A stretch of DNA of 64,000 nt from Planctomycetaceae bacterium UBA2671 (GTDB lineage Bacteria > Planctomycetota > Planctomycetia > Planctomycetales > Planctomycetaceae), in assembly GCA_002359185.1 (NCBI GenBank), contig DEML01000096.1, forward strand, positions 98,428 through 162,427, written 5' to 3'. This document shows, in pieces, positions 45,722 through 54,463 of the stretch (position 1 is the stretch's first letter; every line of letters begins with the position of its first letter). The position numbers and the translations under genes are program-made. The notes beneath the pieces were generated by a model that worked only from the letters and a program-made list of their open reading frames with translations, was not told the origin of the DNA and ran no database searches.

Positions 45722-46495
45722 ATGACATCCGATAAGCCGTTTGCCAGTTTGAAAAATCGATGTGCTGTTGTGACTGGTGCATCTTCAGGGATAGGTCAGG
45801 CCATTGCTCTGGAACTGGCACGTGGCGGTGCAGATTTGATTTTGCATTACAATCGTAATCGGAACGGAATTGAAAAGACGGCTGTTCAAGTTCGTGAATT
45901 GGGGCGAGTCGCTCAAATCCTCCAGGCAGATCTCAGTGATGCCTCGCAGTATGATCGAATGGTTAACGAAGCATTCAATCTCCATCAATCACTAGACATC
46001 TGGGTGAATAATGCTGGTGTGGATTTATTAACCGGGGAAGCAAAAGACTGGCCTTATCTGAAGAAACTTGAAAAGCTCTTCGAAATTGATGTTCGAGGCA
46101 CGATTGCCCTTTCAAAAGCGGTTGGCGATCGATTTTCTGACCAGCAAAAAGGAGTGATTCTCAATATCGGTTGGGATCAAGCAGAGCGCGGGATGGAAGG
46201 CGATAGCGGCGAACTGTTCGCGGCTGCAAAAAATGCGATCATGGGATTTTCCCGTTCGCTGGCAGTCTCCCTGGCTCCCCATGTTCGAGTCAATTGTGTG
46301 GCCCCCGGCTGGATTCGAACTGCCTGGGGTGAAAACGTGGGCGATGCCTGGCAGCAAAGAGTGATGCAGGAAACCCCATTGAAACGCTGGGGAACTCCGG
46401 AAGATATCGCCAAACTGATCCGCTTTCTCGCTTCCGAGGAAGCGAGTTATATAACGGGTCAGATTTATAATGCCAACGGTGGTGCAGAGCGTTAA
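45722..46495 (+). CDS. SDR-family protein lacking the catalytic tyrosine
   Basis: This 257-residue Rossmann protein resembles FabG. It has TGASSGIGQAIALELARGG (cofactor loop), NNAGVD, and a C-terminal APGWIRTAWGE then FLASEEASYITGQIYNANGG. The usual YxxxK active site is FAAAK (in SGELFAAAKNAIMGFSRS). The Ser of the catalytic tetrad position is also shifted (ILNIGWDQAERGMEG). The Lys is kept. It may be a binding or regulatory SDR, or use an unusual proton donor. No Shine-Dalgarno is evident. The gene is alone behind a family B repeat. Confidence 0.85.
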   Translation: MTSDKPFASLKNRCAVVTGASSGIGQAIALELARGGADLILHYNRNRNGIEKTAVQVRELGRVAQILQADLSDASQYDRMVNEAFNLHQSLDIWVNNAGVDLLTGEAKDWPYLKKLEKLFEIDVRGTIALSKAVGDRFSDQQKGVILNIGWDQAERGMEGDSGELFAAAKNAIMGFSRSLAVSLAPHVRVNCVAPGWIRTAWGENVGDAWQQRVMQETPLKRWGTPEDIAKLIRFLASEEASYITGQIYNANGGAER

Positions 46496-46552
46496 GACAC
46501 TCGATTGAGTTGTATTATTGCAATTTCGATGCAGTTATTTCCGAACTAAGAA

Positions 46553-47071
46553 TTAAGGCAGAACACGTTTTTCCTGAATGGCCTGATAGGTTTCGTATCG
46601 TTTTTTCATCCGTTCTACAGAGTACATGCGAATGAGCTTGTTTTTGTAAAGCAGGCGATTTTGTTGGTCACGGGTAATTTCATCACCCACTTCATGCAGT
46701 GCCATGCCTGCATACAGTTCGGCGAAAGTAATCGGATCCACTCCGATCCCAGCTTCCAGATCGGCAATAGCATCTCCCCCACCTGTTAGAATGAGATAAG
46801 GATTCATGCCGGTTGTGGCGGGATTGTATTTGCCTTCTAACCGTAAGGATTCCATTGCCTGCCCCAGGGTCGCATTCGCTACCTGGATTTGTTTGACAGT
46901 TTCATTGGCAAGATCGACTGCCTGATTAGAATCGTCATCAGTGTTCAATGGTGGCTGTGCAACGGAAGTCGCCAACTGAAAGGTTCCATTGGAACCGAGC
47001 AGATAACCGACTCCTAAAAGCAACAGGGAAAATCCGATTCGACGAATCGCTTGCAATTTCTCTTTACGCAT
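46553..47071 (-). CDS. Small membrane-anchored protein of unknown function
   Basis: This 172-residue protein starts with ATG behind AGGTG. One hydrophobic segment (IGFSLLLLGVGYLLGSNG) anchors it or acts as a signal. The remainder is helical (ETVKQIQVANATLGQAMESLRLE, AELYAGMALHEVGDEI) and ends basic. No family recognised. It is on the same strand as the HPt gene downstream-to-upstream across a 140-bp gap. Confidence 0.7.
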   Translation of the reverse strand: MRKEKLQAIRRIGFSLLLLGVGYLLGSNGTFQLATSVAQPPLNTDDDSNQAVDLANETVKQIQVANATLGQAMESLRLEGKYNPATTGMNPYLILTGGGDAIADLEAGIGVDPITFAELYAGMALHEVGDEITRDQQNRLLYKNKLIRMYSVERMKKRYETYQAIQEKRVLP

Positions 47072-47212
47072 CTTCTCACACCTTATCTGATCATGATCGA
47101 ACGAAGATTTTGTTCACATGGACGAATTACAAAGGTTATCGTGACATGCAAAGGAACTGCTTGCAAGTCGTTAAGCCTCAAGAGATTGGTGTGAAGTGAA
47201 ATTCAGCTGGAA

Positions 47213-47548
47213 TTACCGGCAAATTTGATCGATGTAGGAAACCAGATTCTTTAATGTTCCCGGAATTTCCGCATGTTTTTCAGCTCTGCATGCCATTTCC
47301 AGTTGCTGGGCCCGTTCAGTCAAACCTGGGTAACCATATCCTCCCCCTGCCCCTTTGAGCTGATGGGCAACAGACTTCAGCGTGAATAAGTCGCCTTCTT
47401 CCATCCCGGCCAGCAATTGCATACGTCGCTCCGGTAACGCTGAAACAAAATATTCCAGAAGTTCCTGAAAATCCGCTTCGTCAGCGTAAATCGATTTAAC
47501 TAAAGAACTTACGTCGTTCGAAGCGTTACTGTTTACCAGTATTGTCAT
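47213..47548 (-). CDS. Histidine phosphotransfer (HPt) domain protein
   Basis: This 111-residue protein is a single four-helix HPt domain, with the phospho-accepting His62 in SVAHQLKGAGGGYGY. FQELLEYFVSALPERRMQLL precedes it. ATG 47548 is behind GAGGGG. HPt proteins pass phosphate between receivers and histidine kinases. It is an orphan: no kinase or canonical receiver is adjacent. Confidence 0.88.
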   Translation of the reverse strand: MTILVNSNASNDVSSLVKSIYADEADFQELLEYFVSALPERRMQLLAGMEEGDLFTLKSVAHQLKGAGGGYGYPGLTERAQQLEMACRAEKHAEIPGTLKNLVSYIDQICR

Positions 47549-47824
47549 ACTTCATCCCCTCATGAATTTTGACACAGTTTTCGAATCGAACACTTTTGAG
47601 CATGTGTTCTTGCAATAAACATAGTTCAAAATTCAGAAGGTAAACCTGACCACTTCAGTAACTTGAGAGATTTCAGGGAAAATTTTGAATTTTCGGAGAT
47701 ATATGCCCGTAGAATAACGATTGTCAATTCAGACAGAACCCAATCCATATTGACCCATCCTTGTTCAATGAGTTATTAGTCCCAAGTCAAAAATAACCAT
47801 TTCTGACTTGGGTATGCCTGTTTT

Positions 47825-49003
47825 ATGCGACTTCTTCAGAGATACATCACTGGCGAACTTCTGCGCGTATTCGTAATGGTTTTAATTGCCATATCGATTT
47901 TGCTGGTTTTTGTGGGTGTCTTTCAGCAGGCCACCGAAAATGGCCTGGGACCGGTCGAAGTTCTGCAAATCCTGCCCTATGTCATTTACAGTCTGCTCCC
48001 GATCACCATTCCTGCAACGATGTTGCTGACCGTGACTGTGGTTTATGGTCGAATGTCGGGAGATCAGGAATTGATTGCTGCTCGTGCTGCGGGGATCAAT
48101 CTAATTTCACTCCTCTGGCCTGCATTACTAATGGGAGCCAGCCTGAGTGCCGGAGCGCTTGTGTTGACCGACCGAGTGATTCCCTGGTCCATCGATAAAA
48201 TCCAGGAGACCGTACTCCTGAAGATGGAGAAAATCTTTCTGGATCAACTCCGCAGCGATCATCAGTTCATTGATCCTCAAGGTGGTCTGGCAATTACCGT
48301 CATTGATGTCGATCAGAAAACACTCATCAAACCGACAATCCGCTATACACCCAAAAGTGGGCAGACATTCACGATTCAAGCCGAGTCCGCTAATATCCAT
48401 TTTGATATTTCCGAAGGGATGGCCACTATCAAAGTTGTCGGCGGATATATTCATATGTCCGATGGTCGGGGAGCCTGGATTCGCGAAGAAGAATATCCCT
48501 TCCCCCTGCCTCTGATCGACAAGCAGCGCAAAGCCCGCCACATGGCTGCCAATGAAATCTCCAAAGAGCTATTGGAGATCAAACAGAAAGAAAAAGAGCG
48601 GGAATCGCGGCAGACTATCGCTACGGCTATGAACCTTATGACAGGGCGTTTTGAAGAATTCACCAGGCAGGATTTTCTGGAACTGGTGCAAAGCTCTGGA
48701 ACCGACCTCCAACGCACGAACAAACTCAAAACCGAATATCACAGCCGCTTTGCTATGGCGGGCAGCTGTTTTTTCTTTGTGCTGGTCGGGAGCCCGATTT
48801 CGATCATTCACGCCAAGAAACAATTCTTGACGACCTTTTTTATGGTCTTCATGCCGATTGTTTTCCTCTATTACCCGATCATCATGCTCTCAATGAATCA
48901 GGCCAAAAACGGAACTCTCGAAGCATATTGGGTAATGTGGGTCGCCAATATCCTGGCCAGTTTCATCGGCGGTTACCTCTTGTGGAAAGTAATGCGGAAT
49001 TAA
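47825..49003 (+). CDS. LptF/LptG-family lipopolysaccharide export permease
   Basis: This 392-residue protein has N-terminal helices LRVFVMVLIAISILLVFVG and ITIPATMLLTVTVVYGRMSGDQELIAARAAGI. It then has a periplasmic jelly-roll region (~150-260) and three C-terminal helices (AMAGSCFFFVLVGSPISII, FFMVFMPIVFLYYPIIML). LptF/G pair with LptB to extract lipopolysaccharide from the inner membrane. Only one such permease is in this window; the second and LptB are elsewhere. An LptD-like gene lies at 57-60 kb. Confidence 0.88.
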   Translation: MRLLQRYITGELLRVFVMVLIAISILLVFVGVFQQATENGLGPVEVLQILPYVIYSLLPITIPATMLLTVTVVYGRMSGDQELIAARAAGINLISLLWPALLMGASLSAGALVLTDRVIPWSIDKIQETVLLKMEKIFLDQLRSDHQFIDPQGGLAITVIDVDQKTLIKPTIRYTPKSGQTFTIQAESANIHFDISEGMATIKVVGGYIHMSDGRGAWIREEEYPFPLPLIDKQRKARHMAANEISKELLEIKQKEKERESRQTIATAMNLMTGRFEEFTRQDFLELVQSSGTDLQRTNKLKTEYHSRFAMAGSCFFFVLVGSPISIIHAKKQFLTTFFMVFMPIVFLYYPIIMLSMNQAKNGTLEAYWVMWVANILASFIGGYLLWKVMRN

Positions 49004-49030
49004 TTGTAATGAGTAGCAACAACAAGTTTC

Positions 49031-49098
49031 GCAGGTCAGGCTCTGTCTGACAGAATTATTCACAGACGTCTAACTTCGTCAGGCACAGCCTGACCTGC
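49031..49098. repeat. Dispersed inverted repeat, family B, copy 3
   Basis: GCAGGTCAGGCTCTGTCTGA opposes TCGTCAGGCACAGCC then TGACCTGC. It is more diverged than copies 1 and 2. Two units of the TTCAACC heptamer follow it. Confidence 0.85.
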
Positions 49099-49137
49099 GA
49101 CTCAAATCTCCACTTCAACCTTCAACCTTCAAAAGTC

Positions 49138-51198
49138 CTACGTATCTCGGAACAATATCACGATGGAACGTGCAGCGACCGAATAATGCTTTGTTTGCAC
49201 GACATTACAGAGTCCATAATCGATAATATCGTCCGGGGAAGGTAGTGAGGTATCGACAATTCGCTTCCATTTGATAGGCGGAGTTTCTACGATTTTAAAA
49301 TCGATCTTTTCATCAGATCCGTTAATCATCACATACAGATCCTGACTGTCATGCTGACTTCCGATTAGACTGTATGCTAAAGTCTGGGAATGCTCGCTCA
49401 TATCACAGGGACCATCCGGCCCATACCAGCTGACTTCGTTCCGCCAGAAGCGGGAACGGCAAATAGAACCGAAGGTTTTGCGAAACGCGATGATCATTTT
49501 GCTGAAACGATAGATATCACTATGCTTTTTCAGCCGTGTCCAATCCAGCCAACTTGTTTTGTTATCCTGATTATACGCGTTGTTGTTACCCTTTTGCGTA
49601 TGCATGAATTCATCGCCCATGCGCAGCATGGGAGAACCGTTCGAGACCATCAGCAACGTCAGATAATTCTTGACTTGCTGCTTGCGTAGTTGAACAACTT
49701 CTTCAGGAGCTCCTTCCTCCCCTTCAAATCCGGTATTCCATTTGAATTCATGGGAACCATCGCGGTTTTCTTCGCCATTATCCCAGTTGTATTTCTGCTC
49801 ATAGGTGACCATATCGTTTAAGGTCGAACCATCGTGAGAAGAAATATAATTGACCGACTGCCATGGACGGCAGGAATGCTGAATGTCATCTGGGAATAAA
49901 TCGGCACTGCCATAGATGCGGGTCATTAATTCGGAAATCATGCCCGGTTCACCGCTGACGAAACGTTGCAGTGCATCGCGATAACGACCATTCCATTGCA
50001 TCCATAACCAGCCGGGAAATGTGTATCCGAGTTGATAGATCCCGGCTGCATCCCAGGGCTCGGCAATCAATCTCACATTCAAAAAGTCTTCAGCGGTGAC
50101 AATCTGAGAAAAGATCGGCGGCTGCTTCAGTGAAATCGAGCCATCACTTTGACGAGCAAAAATCGACGCCAGATCGAAACGAAAACCATCGACATGCATT
50201 TCATGACGCCAGTAACGCAGACTGTCGACAATCAGTTTCTTGACACCCAGCTGATTCGCATCGAGCGTATTGCCGCATCCGGTATAGTTTGCAAATTCAG
50301 GGGTACCATCTTGTCCGGGAACAGACATGTAGTAAGTGTCATTCGCAATCCCCTTAAAACTGTAGTTGGGTCCTTTGTCATCTCCTTCGCAGGTGTGGTT
50401 ATAAACGACATCCAGAATGACTTCGATGCCAGCATGATGCAGTTCACGGACCATCATTTTGAACTCATCCTGGACGACTCGACTTTCTTTCCCCATTGCA
50501 TATTCATTATGGGGTGAAAAGAAGTTCAAAGGCATGTAGCCCCAGTAATTCCCTTCAGCTGGGTCGTATTGGAAGACTGGCATCAACTCCACTGCAGTGA
50601 CACCCAAATCACGCAGGTAGGGAATCTTTTCGACGACTCCTGCAAAAGTTCCTCGCTTTGCAGCGGGAACGCCAGAGCTTGGGTCTTTAGTGAACCCTCG
50701 AACGTGCATCTCGTAGATGATCAGGTCGGCATCGTGCCTGAGGAAGCCGTCGTCTTTCCAGTCGAAAGGATGATCGGTATCGATGACACCCAATGGTGCC
50801 TTACCCAGATTTGAGCCTGGGTGCTTGGCAAGTTCACGATCGAATTCCGGGGGAAAGTGAACAGCTTTTGCATAGGGATCGACGAGAAGTTTATCGAAGT
50901 CGAATCGAAAAAAGCCCTCTTGGTTTTTCTGTGGGCCATTGACTCGATAGGCGTAAAACTGGGCATCGGGTGCTCGGTCTTTTTCAATGCGACAATGCCA
51001 GACCGGTCCTGATTTATTCTTATATTGATCGAACTCGAACTCAAGCACCGGGTGATAATAGTCATCGGCATTGAACAACAAGAGTATAACACGCGAGGCT
51101 CTACCGGCATATAAGACGAAATTCCAGACCTGTTGGTCTTCGACCCAGCTCACGCCTGGGGGATCCAGCCAGCCTTCGGTTTGATGCCAGTTATTCAT
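49138..51198 (-). CDS. glgX: Glycogen debranching enzyme (isoamylase type)
   Basis: This 686-residue GH13 protein has an N-terminal CBM48-like domain (WHQTEGWLDPPGVSWVEDQQ). The catalytic barrel has VVYNHTCEGDDKGPN, the nucleophile in DGFRFDLASI (D about 341), the acid/base Glu in RLIAEPWDAAG (about 377) and NYISSHDGSTLND. A C-terminal beta domain completes it. It hydrolyses alpha-1,6 branches in glycogen. No other glycogen gene is adjacent. Confidence 0.93.
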   Translation of the reverse strand: MNNWHQTEGWLDPPGVSWVEDQQVWNFVLYAGRASRVILLLFNADDYYHPVLEFEFDQYKNKSGPVWHCRIEKDRAPDAQFYAYRVNGPQKNQEGFFRFDFDKLLVDPYAKAVHFPPEFDRELAKHPGSNLGKAPLGVIDTDHPFDWKDDGFLRHDADLIIYEMHVRGFTKDPSSGVPAAKRGTFAGVVEKIPYLRDLGVTAVELMPVFQYDPAEGNYWGYMPLNFFSPHNEYAMGKESRVVQDEFKMMVRELHHAGIEVILDVVYNHTCEGDDKGPNYSFKGIANDTYYMSVPGQDGTPEFANYTGCGNTLDANQLGVKKLIVDSLRYWRHEMHVDGFRFDLASIFARQSDGSISLKQPPIFSQIVTAEDFLNVRLIAEPWDAAGIYQLGYTFPGWLWMQWNGRYRDALQRFVSGEPGMISELMTRIYGSADLFPDDIQHSCRPWQSVNYISSHDGSTLNDMVTYEQKYNWDNGEENRDGSHEFKWNTGFEGEEGAPEEVVQLRKQQVKNYLTLLMVSNGSPMLRMGDEFMHTQKGNNNAYNQDNKTSWLDWTRLKKHSDIYRFSKMIIAFRKTFGSICRSRFWRNEVSWYGPDGPCDMSEHSQTLAYSLIGSQHDSQDLYVMINGSDEKIDFKIVETPPIKWKRIVDTSLPSPDDIIDYGLCNVVQTKHYSVAARSIVILFRDT

Positions 51199-51376
51199 GT
51201 GATGTTCTTATATTCTTGAACAGAAATTTCAGGGATAGTTATCTTAACCTTAATTGACTTGCAGGCAATTCACCAGTTCGCCATCATGAATCCAACATGT
51301 CTGATCTGACATTCAGTCATGCGATCGAATCTCTTCAGTCACTCAATTCTGCTCTCGCCAGAAGGACACCTCTATT

Positions 51377-53257
51377 ATGCGATTCCTGATCCTCGGATTA
51401 TTATTCTTTTCAATGGCCGCTTCTGCGAAAAATGTCTCAGCAACTGACTTACCGAATATTTTATGGATCACCAGTGAAGACAACGGGCCAGAATTGGGGT
51501 GCTACGGCGATGAATATGCCGATACGCCCAATATCGATCAACTGGCCACTCGGGGCTTACGATATAATTATTGCTGGTCGAATGCTCCCGTTTGCGCTCC
51601 TGCCCGAACAACGATTATTTCCGGAATGTATCCTCCCAGTCTGGGAGCCCAGCATATGCGGTCGCATCTGCCGATGCCGGAACAGTTGAAAATGTATCCG
51701 GAACATCTTCGCAAAGCAGGCTATTATTGCACGAATAACAGCAAAGAAGACTACAACCTGGAAAAGCCAGCGGATCTGTGGGATGACAGCAGTCGGAAAG
51801 CTCACTGGAAAAATCGGGGTGAAGATCAACCGTTCTTTGCAATTTTCAATCACACAATCAGTCATGAAAGTCAGCTGCGAAAACGACCTCACACTGCCGT
51901 TCAAGATCCAGCCGGTGTGCGTGTGCCAGCTTATCATCCCGATACTCCCGAAGTTCGTCAGGACTGGGCTCAATATTATGACAAGCTGACTGAGATGGAT
52001 CAATTAGTCGGTCAGAATATCGAAGAACTTGAGAAAGCCGGGCTGTTAGATGAGACGATCATCTTCTATTACGGCGACCATGGCTCCGGGATGCCACGTC
52101 ACAAACGCTGGCCTTATAATAGTGGTCTGCACGTGCCCTTGATTGTTGTGATTCCCGAGAAATTTCAGCATCTGGCTCCGCCGGAATATAAAGTCAATGG
52201 AGCTTCTGATCGTCTCGTCAGTTTTGTGGACCTGGCTCCGACTGTGCTGAGCCTTGCTGGTGTGAAGCCGCCTGAGGAGTGGCAGGGTCATGCATTTGCA
52301 GGACAGTTCACTGCCCCCGAACAGGATTACATTTTCGGATTCCGAGGTCGCATGGATGAACGTCCCGATTTTGTCCGCAGTGTCCGCAATGAACGATTTA
52401 TTTACATCCGACATTTCAATCGCCATCGCCCTTACGGTCAGTTCGTACATTATATGTTCCGCACACCGACAACCCGAAAATGGTTCGAACTTCATGAACA
52501 GGGCAAACTGACGCCGGCTCAGGATTTTTTCTGGCAGACCAAACCGGTTGAAGAGTTGTACGATCTGCAGGCTGATCGAGATGAAGTCAATAATCTGGCC
52601 GACGATCCTGCTCATGAAGAAACCTTGCAGGATTTCCGACAGGCGTTATTTCAATTCATGATTGAAACGAAAGATCTGGGAATTGTACCCGAAGCGGAAT
52701 TGCAACAGCGAACGGATGGAAAATCACCTTACGATGTTCAACGCAATGGAGAGTTGCTCGCTCAATACGATCGTGTGCTCCTGACTGCGGCTGCTGCTTC
52801 TCATCTGGATGTCGATAAGATCGATCAGGAGACGATGGTGAGCGCTTTTCAAAATGATGAAGCGACCATTCGCTACTGGGCTTGTGAATGGGCTTTGATG
52901 AATGAGAAGAAAGGAGTCGACAAAGCTCGCAAGCAACTGGTGAAATGTCTGAAAGACTCTTCATCCAGTGTTCGAGTTGCCGCGGCGGAAGCTCTCGGAA
53001 GATACGGCAGCGAAGAGGATCTGAAGCAGGCATTGCCTGTGTTATTAAAAGCAGCTGATCTGAATGAAAGCGATGTTTATACAGCGATTGCGGCTTTGAA
53101 CTCCCTGGATTATCTGGATGATCGCGCGAAATCGATCCGGGATGAAATTGAGGCTCTGCCAGAAAAAGTGAAGCAGATGCCACCTCGAACGGATTCGTAT
53201 GTGCCACGATTGAAAGAAAAAATCATGGCGGATCTGGATGGCAAACCGACGCCGTAG
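51377..53257 (+). CDS. Sulfatase with C-terminal HEAT-like region
   Basis: The signal peptide MRFLILGLLFFSMAASA exports the protein. The catalytic CxPxR motif is CAPAR at residues 73-77, where Cys becomes formylglycine. DLPNILWITSEDNG supplies metal ligands, and YYGDHGSGMPRHKRWPYNSGLHVPLIV adds further active-site residues. It belongs to the large planctomycete sulfatase set acting on algal or other sulfated polysaccharides. The final ~150 residues are HEAT-like (IRYWACEWALMNEKKGVDK, VRVAAAEALGRYG), an uncommon addition. The substrate is unknown. Confidence 0.92.
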   Translation: MRFLILGLLFFSMAASAKNVSATDLPNILWITSEDNGPELGCYGDEYADTPNIDQLATRGLRYNYCWSNAPVCAPARTTIISGMYPPSLGAQHMRSHLPMPEQLKMYPEHLRKAGYYCTNNSKEDYNLEKPADLWDDSSRKAHWKNRGEDQPFFAIFNHTISHESQLRKRPHTAVQDPAGVRVPAYHPDTPEVRQDWAQYYDKLTEMDQLVGQNIEELEKAGLLDETIIFYYGDHGSGMPRHKRWPYNSGLHVPLIVVIPEKFQHLAPPEYKVNGASDRLVSFVDLAPTVLSLAGVKPPEEWQGHAFAGQFTAPEQDYIFGFRGRMDERPDFVRSVRNERFIYIRHFNRHRPYGQFVHYMFRTPTTRKWFELHEQGKLTPAQDFFWQTKPVEELYDLQADRDEVNNLADDPAHEETLQDFRQALFQFMIETKDLGIVPEAELQQRTDGKSPYDVQRNGELLAQYDRVLLTAAAASHLDVDKIDQETMVSAFQNDEATIRYWACEWALMNEKKGVDKARKQLVKCLKDSSSSVRVAAAEALGRYGSEEDLKQALPVLLKAADLNESDVYTAIAALNSLDYLDDRAKSIRDEIEALPEKVKQMPPRTDSYVPRLKEKIMADLDGKPTP

Positions 53258-53330
53258 TTGATTGACCCCTTACTCTCATTTCCTACAGTTTATAGAAAGA
53301 ATTTATCTGACAAAATCCATGATAAACAAT

Positions 53331-53366
53331 AAACGCCACTGCTGACTGATCAGCAGTGGCGTTTTT
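53331..53366. terminator. Bidirectional terminator after the sulfatase
   Basis: A perfect 14-bp stem AACGCCACTGCTGA / TCAGCAGTGGCGTT with A-rich and T-rich flanks on either side. It lies between the convergent sulfatase and the J-like/MshEN gene. Confidence 0.9.
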
Positions 53367-53389
53367 AATTTCTGAATTCGAGTGATCGA

Positions 53390-54412
53390 TCACTTCTTGA
53401 AATGCTTCTCATACAGCAAAAAGAAAGCAATCGGCGGCACGATGAAGATCAATCCCAGGAAGAAGGACCAGCGGGGAAACAGGTATGGTTTGATCAGAAA
53501 TTGATCGATCAGTGCGGAGCCGACGACTGCCCAACACATGAAGATCAGACCAAGTTGAAAGTTCTCTTTTTTCTCAGCGTCCGTCATTTCAGACTTAGGC
53601 TTTTCCGCTTTCGCTTTGCCCGAACTCTTGCCAGATTTTTTACCCCCACCGACTGACTTGGATTCAAACTGAGCAGCAATCGCTTCGTCGCGGGCTCCTG
53701 GTGCGTAATATTTTGCGATTGACTGATTGATTTGTAGTGGTGTGGCAATGACTGCACGCATCGGTTTCCCGAATCGCAATCGGAATTCATCTTCGAGTTC
53801 ATGATCCGGTTCATCCATGGCGGCGACCAGGATCACATCTTCATCGATAAACAAGGGAAGAATGCTGTGCGTTTTGACAAGTTTTCGAGGAACCTGATCG
53901 AGTACATTGTCATCCGGTAATGTCGATTCGAGATCGACAAACGGTCGTCCCAACTCCTGAGCCAAAGCCTCGGCTGCTTTCTGTGGAGTGACCAGTTTCA
54001 TCTGCACGATGGCGTCGCGATGTGTTAAACCGCGACGGTCAGCGAACTCTTCGATTTCAGAAATCTGACCTTTATCAATTTCACCTTCTGCAGCAAGAAT
54101 CCGCAGCATCGGCTTGCTGCCGCGCTCTTTTTCATCTCCAAATTCGCGACCGAGGCTCTCATCGTAATCCCGTTTGCGGGATTTGTCGGTCAGGCACAAC
54201 ATGGCCTTGGCTAACTCATTGAGCAAGTCCTGTGACTCAAGCATATAGTCACCGGTCGCATACTGACGGACGAGAGCATTGAGCTTTTTGTAATGGGCGC
54301 GAATCTTCTCGGGATCATCTTCGAAATCGATCAGACGCAATAACTGATAGTGCGTTGGTGGCCGAAGCTCCTCGGGAATTCCGAGCCACTGTTTATAAAC
54401 ATCAATCGCCAC
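53390..54412 (-). CDS. J-like plus MshEN domain membrane protein
   Basis: This 340-residue protein starts with GTG. Residues 1-90 resemble a J domain in layout (THYQLLRLIDFEDDPEKIRAHY, then AKAMLCLTDKSRKRDYDE), but the HPD tripeptide that stimulates Hsp70 is absent. Residues 105-240 look like an MshEN/GspE N-terminal domain (AAEALAQELGRPFVDLESTL, RKLVKTHSILPLFIDEDV, AVIATPLQINQSIAKYY), a fold that binds c-di-GMP in some proteins. The last 60 residues hold two membrane helices. It lies 51 bases downstream of the Hsp70 gene on the same strand and is probably its partner. Confidence 0.8.
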   Translation of the reverse strand: MAIDVYKQWLGIPEELRPPTHYQLLRLIDFEDDPEKIRAHYKKLNALVRQYATGDYMLESQDLLNELAKAMLCLTDKSRKRDYDESLGREFGDEKERGSKPMLRILAAEGEIDKGQISEIEEFADRRGLTHRDAIVQMKLVTPQKAAEALAQELGRPFVDLESTLPDDNVLDQVPRKLVKTHSILPLFIDEDVILVAAMDEPDHELEDEFRLRFGKPMRAVIATPLQINQSIAKYYAPGARDEAIAAQFESKSVGGGKKSGKSSGKAKAEKPKSEMTDAEKKENFQLGLIFMCWAVVGSALIDQFLIKPYLFPRWSFFLGLIFIVPPIAFFLLYEKHFKK

Positions 54413-54463
54413 GAGTCTTCACTCCATTCATTATGAACATTCTCAGTCAAATACAAACCGAAC

